From Rhodocollybia butyracea (lineage: Eukaryota > Basidiomycota > Agaricomycetes > Agaricales > Omphalotaceae), in the NCBI GenBank assembly GCA_015501585.1, contig JADNRY010000039.1:295478-359477 (forward strand): 64,000 nt of DNA, in the 5' to 3' direction. The notes under the pieces were generated by a model that saw only the letters and a program-made list of their open reading frames with translations, ran no database searches and was not told the origin of the DNA. The number at the start of each line of letters is the position of its first letter. The stretch's first letter is position 1. Positions 45,236-55,295 of this stretch are shown piece after piece. Position numbers and translations under genes: made by a program.

Positions 45236-45453
45236 TATTAAACGTTGAGCGAGACTGGAGCGAAGGGAACAACGATTAATTATTAGTATTTAATAGTACA
45301 AGTCCTTTTGTACATACCTGGAGCGAAGGGAACAACGATAAGGGTTCACTTCGGCCCAGGATGCTAAGTAATGGGAAAGTAATTTAGCTATATTAGTCCA
45401 TAAGTCCATAATTTGTATAAGTCGTCAAGACTCTACCGAGTCAATCTCTAACA
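45236..45453 (-). repeat. Copia 3' LTR
   Basis: 218 bp; on the minus strand it begins TGTTAGAGATTG. Contains an internal repeat GGAGCGAAGGGAACAACGAT, present twice. Confidence 0.95.
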
Positions 45454-47546
45454 CCCCCCCTTGACTCGCGTCGAGTCTGAGCCTGCTAATCCATCTCCTG
45501 TGGAGTGTCCTGTGAAGTGGTTTGGTGAGAAGATCGGCCTGATTGTCCTGGTTGGAAACGTGGATCACGTTAACGAGTAGTTTTGAAACACAATCACGAA
45601 TGAAATGCTCTCGAATAGAGATGTGCTTCATTTTCGAATGAGCATGAGGATCGTGTGTGCACGAGACGGTCCCTTGGTTGTCGCAGAAGACAGAAGTAGG
45701 AAGGGTTTGTGGAAATCCCAGTTCCGCAAGAAAGTTGCGAAACCAAAGAACCTCACGAACACAGTGAGTAACTGCAAGGTATTCTGCCTCGCAAGATGAA
45801 AGAGCAACAACCGCTTGTTGCTTGGAACTCCAGGACACAGGGTAATTTCCTAACATAATTAGAAAGCCGGAAACAGACTTCCTACCATCGCCCATTGCCC
45901 AATCTGAGTCCGAGAGAGCAGTTACAGTTGGGTATCCAGGATTCAGTGCACCTAACCAGATACCATAACATTGAGCTGGGGAGAGAGAACCTTTAATGTA
46001 GCGTAAGAGATGTTTTGCGGCCGCAACATGTGAAGGACCATAGTTGCTCATGAAGCGAGCAAGCTCATGAATGGTATACGAAAGGTCGGGGCGAGAGCAG
46101 GTTGCAAGATACATACATTTCCCTACAACCGCGGTGTAAGGAAATTCAGATGCCTTTTTTCTTTCCTCATCAGATGTGTCGGGAGAGATAGGAAATAGGC
46201 GTGTTCCTGGTACCATCGGGGTGGCAACGGCGTTGCAGTTTTCATATCCGAACTCGCGAAGGATGGAGAGGGTATAAGCTCGTTGATCGAGCTTAATGGT
46301 GCGATGTTCACGATCACGTTCGATGTTGCATCCTAAGTGCAACGATGGTTCACCATTGTCGGTGATTTCATAGAGGGCCCGCAGCTGTGAGACAACGAGA
46401 TCGGATTCAGTCTTTCCTGTGGAACCAATGAGCATGTCATCCACAGAAGCTGTTAAGATAGTGAGTATGTTGCCTTGTCGACGAATGTAGACACTCCAGT
46501 CAGATTCGGTCTGTTTGAAGCCAATGGATTCTAACTTCTCGTTGAGTTCCAGGTACCACTGACGACCAGCCTGTCGTAAACCATACAAACCTCTGCGGAG
46601 TCTCCAATATCCTGTACCAACAATCAAAGGTTTGTGCATGTAGATTTCTTCGTCCAGTGGTCCATTCAGGAAGGCAGTCTTGACGTCGATTTGTCGCAGT
46701 TCCATATCATTCTCAGCAATAATACCGAGCACTGTTCGAATGGATTCCCAACGAGCCACAGGAGCGAAGGTGTAGTTAAAGTCCTGGCCTGGTATCTGTG
46801 TGAAGCCTTTTGCTACAAGACGGGCTTTGAATCGAGATATTAGACCATCCCGATCTCGTTTAATCCGAAGAACCCATTTCGACCCAACAGCTTTTCGGCC
46901 AGGTGGAAGCTTCTCGATATCTTCATATACTCCTTTTGCCTTTAGCGATTCCAGTTCTTCATATATCGCCGCTAACCAGTAAGTCCAGTACATTGAAGAT
47001 TTTGCCTCCTGTAGAGTTGCCGGATCTTTCGCGTTTTGGTTGTCAATGGGTTCTGTGAGGGCAGAGTTCACATAATCGACTTCGGCTCTGATGAAGGATT
47101 GAGCGAGGCTTGGGAATTGGCGTTGAGAGCATTCAATTTCGATCTCTGCCTGCTCGGAGCGTAGGAAGTTAAGTAGAATATCATTGTCCATAGCGTTTCC
47201 GACAGTGTAACGGGCAGGTAGGCGAGGAACTCGTTTTGGTCGGCGTTGAGCAAGTGGGACAGAGGTAGTTGTGCCGTCGAGCATTTCCACATCCTGGAGG
47301 GAAGGATTGAGATGTTCGGAGGAGTCCTCGACGTCAACAGAATGCTCATTAGAAGAGCTAAATTCTCCATGGAGGGAGGACCTGCGGAAAGGTCAGAACA
47401 GGGCATAGAAGCCAATTGAGAAGCACAACGTACTTCTCAATGTGAACAGATTGCTCATTAGAAGAGTGTTGTTCTCCACAGAGGGAAGACCTGTGAAAAG
47501 GTCAATTGGTAAGGAACCAAAACGGCATGGAAGCCAAATAATTACA
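45425..47546 (-). CDS. Copia pol, reverse transcriptase and RNase H part
   Basis: Continuous from about 47347 on the minus strand, and joined upstream to integrase through a 57-nt exon. RT: WVLRIKRDRDG, FKARLVAKGFTQ, DVKTAFLNGPLDE, YGLRQAGRQWY and the catalytic SVDDMLIGS (S in place of the usual Y). RNase H: SDSDWAMG, SGFLIMLG, VALSSCEAEYLA. Introns at about 47486-47546 (GTATGT..TTCACAG) and 47380-47430 (GTACGT..CCGCAG) make the frames of integrase and RT agree. Confidence 0.9.
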
Positions 47547-49490
47547 TACGGGAGAGGAGATGGTGTGTTTGTGTCAGAGGATGGGTGCTCCAAGATGATG
47601 CGTTGGTCAGAATCTCGGTACTGAGGTTCAAGAACCAATGGTAGGTCTTCCCACAGCGTCGTGAAGGTCGAAGGGGACTGCGGTGGGATAGGAAAACCAT
47701 GGAAGACAACATCACGTTGAGAGCGGATGGTTTTGGAACGAGGAAAATAGATGAGATATCCTTTCGAGTCCCTTGAATATCCCACAAACCGACCTTCCTC
47801 ACCTCGAGGCTGCAGTTTCATCAGGCTATCTGATGTTGATATTCGAGAGGTAGTCAGGGTACCAAATGGACGAAGGTGGGAGAGATCTGGCTTTTTCTTG
47901 AACCAATCAAAAAAGGGTGTTGTCGTTGGTTGCAGTGAGGAATGAGGTACTCTGTTTTTGATATGTACTCCCGCTTGAGTAGCGAGAGGCCAAAACCAAA
48001 AAGAAAGACCAGAATCCAAGAGCATAGCTCGACACATGCGTTCAATGATTTGATTTGCACGTTCAGCAACACCATTTTGCTGGGACGCATCAGGAACAGT
48101 TTTTTCGTATGAGATGCCATTCGCTTTGCAGTAGTCCTTGAATTGGCCTTCTACAAGCTCACTGGCGTTGTCGACTCGAAGGAACAGGATAGGGACTCCG
48201 AAATACTTTTCGGCAGCTGTTCTGAACTCGTGGAAGCATTGGAGAGCATCGGATTTGTGTTTGAGAAAGTAGAGGACAATGTATCGGGAACAATCATCGA
48301 TAAATGTAATGAAATAGAGAAAATTTCCGTAGCCCAGTGGAAAAGGGCCACAGATATCACAGTGAATACGGAAAAGAGGGCGAATGGCGCGGTTTTTGGC
48401 TTTTTTCGGGAATTTCTTTCGTTTTATATTGGCGAGTGCACAGATTCGACAATTGTCAACGTGGACACTGTCAATTGGGAGGCCGGTTGTCGAAATTTTC
48501 AGCCCTTTAACGTCTATGTGGCCGACTAGACGGTGGTAAAACCCAGTGTAGAACTCTCGGGGACAGCACCAAACATCGTAGTGATTGATGGGATCATTGC
48601 GGCAATCAGATTTTGAGTTGTCGAGTTGTCGGGTTGTATAACCGGAACTACTGACATTTGGTAGAGGTCATCGACAATCTGACCGGAGGCAAATGGAGTT
48701 CCAGACGAGTTGAGATAGGTGATCTTGCCTTTGCCTGATAAGGTACTGACGCCTTTTTTATCCAGTCTAGATCCAGAGATGAGATTTGATCTGGCAGTAG
48801 GAATATGGAGAACATTTGACAAGGAAAATTGATGTGTGTTATTGTTGTGAGTGGCCTTGAGAACGATAGTACCCTTTCCAATAGCAGTTGCAGATAGATC
48901 TGAGCCAAAACCGTGAACTTTAAGAGGCGAGGGCAGTTCCGTATAGTCATGAAACCAGTCTTTATTCACAAAGATATGGCGAGTCGCTCCCGTGTCATGG
49001 TTAATAGTGTCAGTCTGGGGAACATGAAGATTGAAGGCCCGTGGGTGAACTTCCACCTTCTCATTATCCATCACGTCATCGTCGTCGTTGTGTCGAACGT
49101 TGGCCATGAACACAAATCCATCTTGCACAGTTTCGAAAATTTCTGACGGTTCATTTTCGCTGTGGTCGGCTTCCAATTCATCCACGCAGTCATCGTCGTC
49201 GGTGGTGGCGGCGGCAGCAGCGACATTGACAGAAGGATTTGAAGCGGAAGCATTCGCAGCTCTAAGGCTTTCAGCGGCGCGTTTGTGACGAATAGTGATT
49301 CGATGTTCAGGGGCAAGATGAACATCTCGTTTACCGGCATAATAGGAAGGGTATTTTCCTATTTTACCCCCTCCATATGAAAAGCAATCTTCTTTGGAGT
49401 GACCGGCAGGAACCTCACAGTAAGGATTCTCGCAGATCTGTCTAGTGGAGCGTTGACCAGCGTTGTATGGAGTTGTGCTGATCTGTTGGG
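47393..49490 (-). CDS. Copia pol, protease and integrase part
   Basis: Zinc-knuckle region, then the protease signature INHDTGATRHIF. After a one-base break near 48600-48650, a gag-pre-integrase finger (HRLVGH...CRIC) follows and the integrase core with its D,D,E residues: HCDICGPF, FLRVDNASEL and NGVAERANQII, then the MLLDSGLSFWFWPLA region. Ends at the first intron near 47545. Confidence 0.85.
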
Positions 49491-50372
49491 ACGTGAAGGG
49501 CCAGCAACGTTGGTTTGTGCAAGCTGAATACTCGGAACAGCCAAGTTGTCTCCAGAGGAAATGCTCGCGGACTGAATTAAAGTGTGCATAGCCTTTATTT
49601 CGGGAGCAAGACCTCTGTCGATGTGCTCTGACCTGAGTACAGAAACAACAGTGGAGGAAGTCAAGGGCACGCCGGTTTGCTGAGCAAGTTGGAGTTGAGT
49701 TCGTAAGTAGTCTCGAGTGTATCTCCATTTTTCATCCTTCGACATATGAGTAATGAGAATTTTCGCAAATTCGGAGTCAGACATGAGTGTGGAGTCGGCG
49801 GCACAGAGCTTCCCATAAAGTTCAAGCATAACCTGTAGCCATTCAGCGGGATCAGCACCAGGTTGGCACGAGAAGGTACTGATTTGTTGATTGAAGTTCA
49901 TCGCAATTAAACTGTTGTTGGGTTCGTATTCCCGACAGAGAGCATTCCAGGCATCATGAGAGGTGTGACACTTCTGGAGTACATAGCTTTTCTGATATGG
50001 GACTGCCTCGTTGATGAGCGAGAGAAGTAGTCTATCATTTTCTAACCATTCGGCATGAAGACGTTCAGCAATGGCAACTTCAGCGTTATTTCCTTGCAGT
50101 GTGACATCAACAATGTTGCCAGAATTATCTCGTCCCTGAATTCTCTGACTGGGAACCAGTTCGGGAATTACGGGTGGTTTGTACTCATCGCCTCCAATGT
50201 ATTTCCAGAGTTTCCAAGCTTTGAGTTTGATGGAGGCTTTGTGCTTGAATTCAAGGAAATTGTTGGAGCGATCTGCATTCTCCTTGATGGAAGTAAGAGT
50301 GAATCGTTTCCAATCAGGCTCGCGGTTGCTTCTCGAATTATTCGAGTTGTTTGAGGTAGACATAGTGTGCAA
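49359..50372 (-). CDS. Copia gag
   Basis: Opens MHTMSTSNNSNNSR (second Met equally possible). Capsid-type UBN2/DUF4219-like region: KLKAWKLWKYIGGDEY, ERLHAEWLENDRLLLSLI, SHDAWNALCREYEPN and ILITHMSKDEKW. The frame leaves the true path near 49490, where one base is missing from a C run: the next frame continues to a zinc-knuckle-like CENPYCEVPAGHSKEDC, so gag/protease would be continuous with one more C. Confidence 0.85.
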   Translation of the reverse strand: MHTMSTSNNSNNSRSNREPDWKRFTLTSIKENADRSNNFLEFKHKASIKLKAWKLWKYIGGDEYKPPVIPELVPSQRIQGRDNSGNIVDVTLQGNNAEVAIAERLHAEWLENDRLLLSLINEAVPYQKSYVLQKCHTSHDAWNALCREYEPNNSLIAMNFNQQISTFSCQPGADPAEWLQVMLELYGKLCAADSTLMSDSEFAKILITHMSKDEKWRYTRDYLRTQLQLAQQTGVPLTSSTVVSVLRSEHIDRGLAPEIKAMHTLIQSASISSGDNLAVPSIQLAQTNVAGPSRPNRSAQLHTTLVNAPLDRSARILTVRFLPVTPKKIAFHMEGVK

Positions 50373-50439
50373 GAATAGGGGTAAAGAACTTTAAGAGATT
50401 TGTAGAGTTGGCAGTGTTTAGCAACCGGGGCCCATAACC

Positions 50440-50657
50440 TATTAAACGTTGAGCGAGACTGGAGCGAAGGGAACAACGATTAATTATTAGTATTTAATAG
50501 TACAAGTCCTTTTGTACATACCTGGAGCGAAGGGAACAACGATAAGGGTTCACTTCGGCCCAGGATGCTAAGTAATGGGAAAGTAATTTAGCTATATTAG
50601 TCCATAAGTCCATAATTTGTATAAGTCGTCAAGACTCTACCGAGTCAATCTCTAACA
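50440..50657 (-). repeat. Copia 5' LTR
   Basis: Identical to the 3' LTR as far as can be compared by eye. The internal sequence next to it on the minus strand, GGTTATGGGCCCCGG, is in the primer-binding position. Confidence 0.95.
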
Positions 50658-51092
50658 ATACCCCTGCATGGGGACTTGGTTTTTCCATGACTCCCTTGAG
50701 CTCCCTCTCTTCTTATTAGGACAGAATGTGCCCCAGAAGCTTAATCATTTATTCCATAGCTAATGTGGTGTTAGTTGTAGACTACCATCTGCAGTCTACC
50801 TTCCCTGTGTGAGTGGGACTTTCTGGGGCTGGCCGTTCCTTCTGTTTATTCGTGGGATGGCGGAGTCGTGTTGAAATATGCGCATGTATGGCGTCATGTG
50901 TGTACCTCAGTGGCTGTAGCTCCTTCCTCCCTTTCTCTGACCACTTCGGAGGCTGGGCGGAATTCCAGCCGCATGGTCACGAAATTTTGGACAGATTACT
51001 ATGTATAAGTAGTGATTCTTCCCAACTGCTGGCTCAGTGCAAGTTCTACACACACTTTACTTGACACCCCAAGAATCTTCATCTTATTTTCG

Positions 51093-51370
51093 ATGCTTAT
51101 GACCCCACGTATCCATTGCCTGGGACTCATCATCTCTGTGCTCATCTTTGCGGTGCACGGAATGCCCACCCGCAAGCCCTCCCGGCAGGCAGATTCAACG
51201 AGTCAAATTTAATTACATCTATTCACGACTCTTCAGAAACGTGAGAGATATTTTGTGACTATTTTCGATGAGAACTTCTCTCCAGTTCTGGATGGTGTTA
51301 CAGCCGGCACGAAACCACAAATTACTAAGATGGTTAAAAACACGTTATTAGGCCTAAAATTGGCCTAAGG
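51093..51370 (+). pseudogene. Truncated secreted protein R5
   Basis: Promoter block at about 50970 and exon 1 (51093..51188, signal peptide CLGLIISVLIFAVHG, MPTRKPS) match R1-R4. Exon 2 from 51237 reads YFVTIFDENFSPVLDGVTAGT and KPQITKMVKN. After about 51352 the similarity ends and the frame stops at 51368-51370, so the PCFGWI part and all cassette exons are missing. The donor of intron 1 is GC (GCAGAT) where the others have GTAGAT. It is separated from the array by the S41 gene, the Cys-rich gene and the Copia element. Confidence 0.8.
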
Positions 51371-53013
51371 CGTGTAACCGTACATTTTGACACTTTGTAC
51401 GTGTTATACAATGCAATAAGAGAGTTATACGGAGCCCGAGCGTGATAGCTGTTGCCGAGGCAAAGAACTTAACAATAATACTCAGCGAGCCGTGAAGGTA
51501 CGCCCACAAGCGTAGCCTAGAGCCAAGCTAGCGAGGATACCTGGGCTGCCCGGAGATGTGACGCTAGACGGTCAATCTAGTTATACCCAAGAGTGTATAC
51601 TCTCTAAACTACAGGACATCTCGAAGCGGGATAAGTACTAAGCCAACGCGTTACTCGAGGGAAGGAATTATGAGGGAAGGCATCCCTCGCACTAAGACCC
51701 CCAACGAGCTATGTTAAGATGTGGACTTTACAGTCCGTAACAATGGACCAGAACAATCCCGAGGGAAACCGTAGAGGTCTATTCGCGGCACCGGTCGCGA
51801 CCGTGAGGACGGTAGAGACATGCTTAGCGGACCTACGGAAAGCTACGCGCCGGGATAGCCTTGGCAAATCGAAACATTTGATCTTAGAAATCATACACGG
51901 AAGGTCTTATCCGTTAAAGCCGACTATCGGGAATCACTTGTACATACTCAGCGCAGTTGCTCGAGATTATCATAAGTGGTGTCGTTGGAAAGCTAGATAA
52001 CAGGTCTTCTCGAGAGAATGTTAATCACACTCAGGATGGACAGAACTATCCGAGGAATAGAATGAAACTCACCCAAGGGAAACCGGGCGGCGAGTGATCA
52101 TGAAGCGTAAAGGTACTCCTGACCCCGGAGAATTGTGGAGTAATCGGAGAAACCTCGCTCGGATCAAAACACTCTAAAACTATGTTAATCCTCACGAAAT
52201 CATATTTTACCTCTAATATATACCCAAGAATGGACTATTTCTTTATCGTGTGTACCATATATAGGCTGGAGTTTCCTTTCCGAGCCAGATTCCTCTGTTC
52301 CACTCTCTTTCCGTCTCTCTCCGTGTCTGTTTCATCTATTTTTCGTATTAAACTCTCTCTACTCAGTATATAAGCCAGATATATTTATTCAATAAGACAA
52401 GTTTCTTGCCCTCGACTTGACCGCTAAGACCAGTGCTCCGTAGAACGTCCCCACGGGATCAGTAGCGTGACGCCTCCTGACTTGGTTATCTTAAGAAAGT
52501 AATAAACTTCACGCGCTTCGCAAAGCCCATTTATATCTTGATCGAATTTAAGTGTGTAGAGTTCTCTCGAACTCCAGATCAACTCAAATCTAGTTGCTTC
52601 CTTAGAGGGGACGGCTTCTAGTAGGGGATTATTCGGCTCCAGAGTGAGGGTTCCTTAGTTGACTTCTTCACGAAGTTAGACGAGCCACTAAGATTGTGGT
52701 ACGAGTTCCTAGTGATTAAGTTCACTCACAATATCGTAGCTTGGCCCAGAGTTTGGTCGAGGACTTTACGGCGTCACAGCAGCTAGTGCCAGAGTTTGCC
52801 TAGGGTTGTTGACAAACCTCGAGATTACTATTCTAGCTAGAGCCAGAGTTTGCCTAGGAGAATCTTAGTTTCGTTGTATTGGTTTTGGTTTGGGTTAATT
52901 GATTTGGACATACATACCCGGTTCCCTCGTACACTCGTACACCTCAACTAGGCTTCTCTCGACTTAGTTCTAAGAGTTGTCTAAGCTTAGTTACCCACGT
53001 TAGCGCTACAGTC
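51371..53013. other. Probable Gypsy 5' LTR and leader
   Basis: No coding sequence. A TATA box at about 52365 and a CTCTCTCCGTGTC initiator-like tract precede it. It may contain LTR promoter, R/U5 and leader. The second copy needed to define the LTR was not seen. Confidence 0.45.
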
Positions 53014-55284
53014 TTGAACCTGGAGCAGTCGCGCGCGTACATCCGATATTACAAAGCTTTCCCTCGGGGAATCTCTGACAACCCGCCCTCGCTCCCTTAC
53101 ATATCGATAGTCTGGTTAGGTGCGGTAGTGTTTTTGTTAGGTTGTTTTATAGCACCTTTCGCATACCTACACGTAAATACCCAAATATCTGGAGCCCACC
53201 GCGAGGGGTGGAATCTAATTTTATCGGATTTTACTACAAACCTAGTCCTTGGGTTAGTAGAGTTCATCTTCTTTGTCCTTCGTTCGCTAGTCCACAAGAT
53301 TAGTGATCCCTCGGATAATACACCTGATTCAGAGTCAACTCTTTCCGGAGTAGGCGAACTTCCTGATCCGGGAACATCTGAATTAAGACGCAGTAAAAGA
53401 GTACCTAAACCTCGAGAACGATATAATAGTAGTGTCGAACCCGAACGTCGACCTCCTTTTTCTGTCACTCGAGCAGGATCTAACACTCCGTCTTCACGCG
53501 GATCTAAACCAAGCATAGTCCGTGCGACTTCTGAAACAACTCACGTTGCCAAGAAGTCTTTAAAAGGGAAAGCGAAAGCAGATCCCACTGATACTACTCA
53601 AGCCAGTTCACGTACAAGGGGTGCTCCAGCCCGTGTGCAAGACAATTTGACTAGTCAACCTTCATCTTCATCTTCATCTCTTCCTCGTATTCCCGAGGAA
53701 ATCTCTCAGTTGGCTACAGCAGTTAACCAACTCTCGTCTTCTATTTTAAACAATCTTACAATGAGTACTACTACAAGCAATAACAACCCGGGTTCGAGCG
53801 GGAACGCTGGAGGCTCTAGTGGTTCTGCTGGAGGTTCGAGTGGTTCTGGCGGATCTGGTGGTGCAGCTCCCACGGGAACGAATGCTACGGTTGCGCAATT
53901 GTTTGGAGACAAAATTAAGTTAACACAAGATGAGCTCGATGAATATAACTCGAAGTACCTTCCTAAGCGTAGTAAAACGGCGACACTATTTAATAAAGAT
54001 GATCCGTCTATGTTGAATGGTTGGATTGAGGATACTACTCGATTCATTGCCGCGGCAAACATTACCAAGGAAGCAGCGAAAGTGGCGTTGGCGTTGGACT
54101 GGATGACTTATTCCACTCGGGAAGCATACAAGTATCTACCCTCCGTCGAAACTCCTAATTTGCAACAGTTCTTCAGAGATTTACGAGCAATCTTCTCTGA
54201 ATCGGTAGATAGTGAGCTTGGTTCACGCCAAGAGCTCGAGATCTTAACCGGGAAGTTCACACCTCTGGACATTGGTAAACATCAAAAGATCATGATGTAT
54301 AACCGAGAGTTTAAGAATCTCGTGGATAAGCTGATGAAACCGCCGGCAATCCTTTCCAACGCTGAAGCTGTCAAGGCATATCTTGTGCCCATGAGCGAAA
54401 GGTTGTATTTAGCGATTTCCGCGCGTTTGTCACAGAATGTTACGCATGTTCAGTTGTTGTCTCGTCGCCGTGAAGATCCTTATCTACTTTCAGAAGTCAT
54501 GGAAGCAGCCGAGAGTCCCGATTTCAGAACCCTCGATACCTATTATGGTAACGGAGCTCGTCCAACTGGATCTCAAGGTGTTCCTGACTCTGCCGAAACT
54601 TATAGTCGAGGTGCATTATCGTTCAGATTCTCTCCTCATCTTCCAGAGACCACTCCCGCGGATCCCGTGAAAGTGGAACCTAAGCAGGAAGAAGTGTCGG
54701 AAGTTCTCGCGGGAATCGCCTCGATTAAAGATACTATCGCTCTGAACAGGAAAGAGACTAATTTAGTCTTGGATGGTCACCAAAAGGCTATCTCCTCGAT
54801 GATGAGCTTAATGAAGGATAATATAGAATCCAAACGCTCAGGATACACGTCAACGCAAGTTACTGCGCCGCCGAATACCTCGAAGACCATTCCGGATTGG
54901 GGGCAGGGTTGTTTTATGTGCGGGTCACTAGAACATCGCATGTCGGAGTGCCAATTCTTTAATTCCTACAAGGATAAAGGTTGGTTAGTTCCTGACACTA
55001 CTCCCGGGTCGAAGAAGTATACTTTGCGCGATGGTACGCCGTTGCCGAGGAACGACCCTAGTGAATCTCGCCCAGAAAAGATTGCAAGGATTGCAAAATC
55101 TAAAGGCTGGGATAAGGGTGGAACCAATGCATTCTTTGTCGAGGAAGAAGACTACTTGGATACCGAGGAGCAAGAGCCTCACCTCACTTCGTTTTTGGCT
55201 TCCATGAAAAAGCTAATGGAGGAACATGAGACGAACGGTCGTTATATCGCCGGCTCCGGGGAATCCAAGGAGTCGGGAAACTAA
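53014..55284 (+). CDS. Gypsy gag (capsid and nucleocapsid)
   Basis: Open for 756 codons, but the first in-frame ATG is at 53761 (MSTTTSNNN), giving about 507 residues. After a Gly/Ser linker come the capsid-like region (LFNKDDPSMLNGWIEDT, FFRDLRAIFSES, KHQKIMMYNREFKNL) and a CCHC zinc knuckle CFMCGSLEHRMSEC. The 249 codons upstream of the ATG also stay open and include two hydrophobic stretches (IVWLGAVVFLLGCFIAPFAY; NLVLGLVEFIFFVL) and a basic Pro/Arg/Ser part; whether these are translated, for instance through splicing, is unknown. Confidence 0.85.
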   Translation: MNLEQSRAYIRYYKAFPRGISDNPPSLPYISIVWLGAVVFLLGCFIAPFAYLHVNTQISGAHREGWNLILSDFTTNLVLGLVEFIFFVLRSLVHKISDPSDNTPDSESTLSGVGELPDPGTSELRRSKRVPKPRERYNSSVEPERRPPFSVTRAGSNTPSSRGSKPSIVRATSETTHVAKKSLKGKAKADPTDTTQASSRTRGAPARVQDNLTSQPSSSSSSLPRIPEEISQLATAVNQLSSSILNNLTMSTTTSNNNPGSSGNAGGSSGSAGGSSGSGGSGGAAPTGTNATVAQLFGDKIKLTQDELDEYNSKYLPKRSKTATLFNKDDPSMLNGWIEDTTRFIAAANITKEAAKVALALDWMTYSTREAYKYLPSVETPNLQQFFRDLRAIFSESVDSELGSRQELEILTGKFTPLDIGKHQKIMMYNREFKNLVDKLMKPPAILSNAEAVKAYLVPMSERLYLAISARLSQNVTHVQLLSRRREDPYLLSEVMEAAESPDFRTLDTYYGNGARPTGSQGVPDSAETYSRGALSFRFSPHLPETTPADPVKVEPKQEEVSEVLAGIASIKDTIALNRKETNLVLDGHQKAISSMMSLMKDNIESKRSGYTSTQVTAPPNTSKTIPDWGQGCFMCGSLEHRMSECQFFNSYKDKGWLVPDTTPGSKKYTLRDGTPLPRNDPSESRPEKIARIAKSKGWDKGGTNAFFVEEEDYLDTEEQEPHLTSFLASMKKLMEEHETNGRYIAGSGESKESGN

Positions 55285-55295
55285 TTGCTTCGGCG

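Larger units (their letters stand above)
45236..50657 (-). mobile_element. Full-length Ty1/Copia LTR retrotransposon
   Basis: 5422 bp, oriented on the minus strand. Two 218-bp LTRs (45236-45453 and 50440-50657) appear identical base for base and are flanked by ATACC duplications, so the insertion is young. Order on the minus strand is LTR, gag, protease, integrase, reverse transcriptase, RNase H, LTR: the Copia order. A polypurine tract (AAGGGGGGG) abuts the 3' LTR at about 45454-45462. One-base breaks separate gag/protease and protease/integrase; integrase and RT are joined by two introns. Confidence 0.95.

Noticed and set aside
51353..51373. Palindrome TTAGGCCTAAAATTGGCCTAA as a transposon terminal repeat
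   Set aside because: No second copy was found at the other side and no target duplication; it may be chance or the edge of an LTR.
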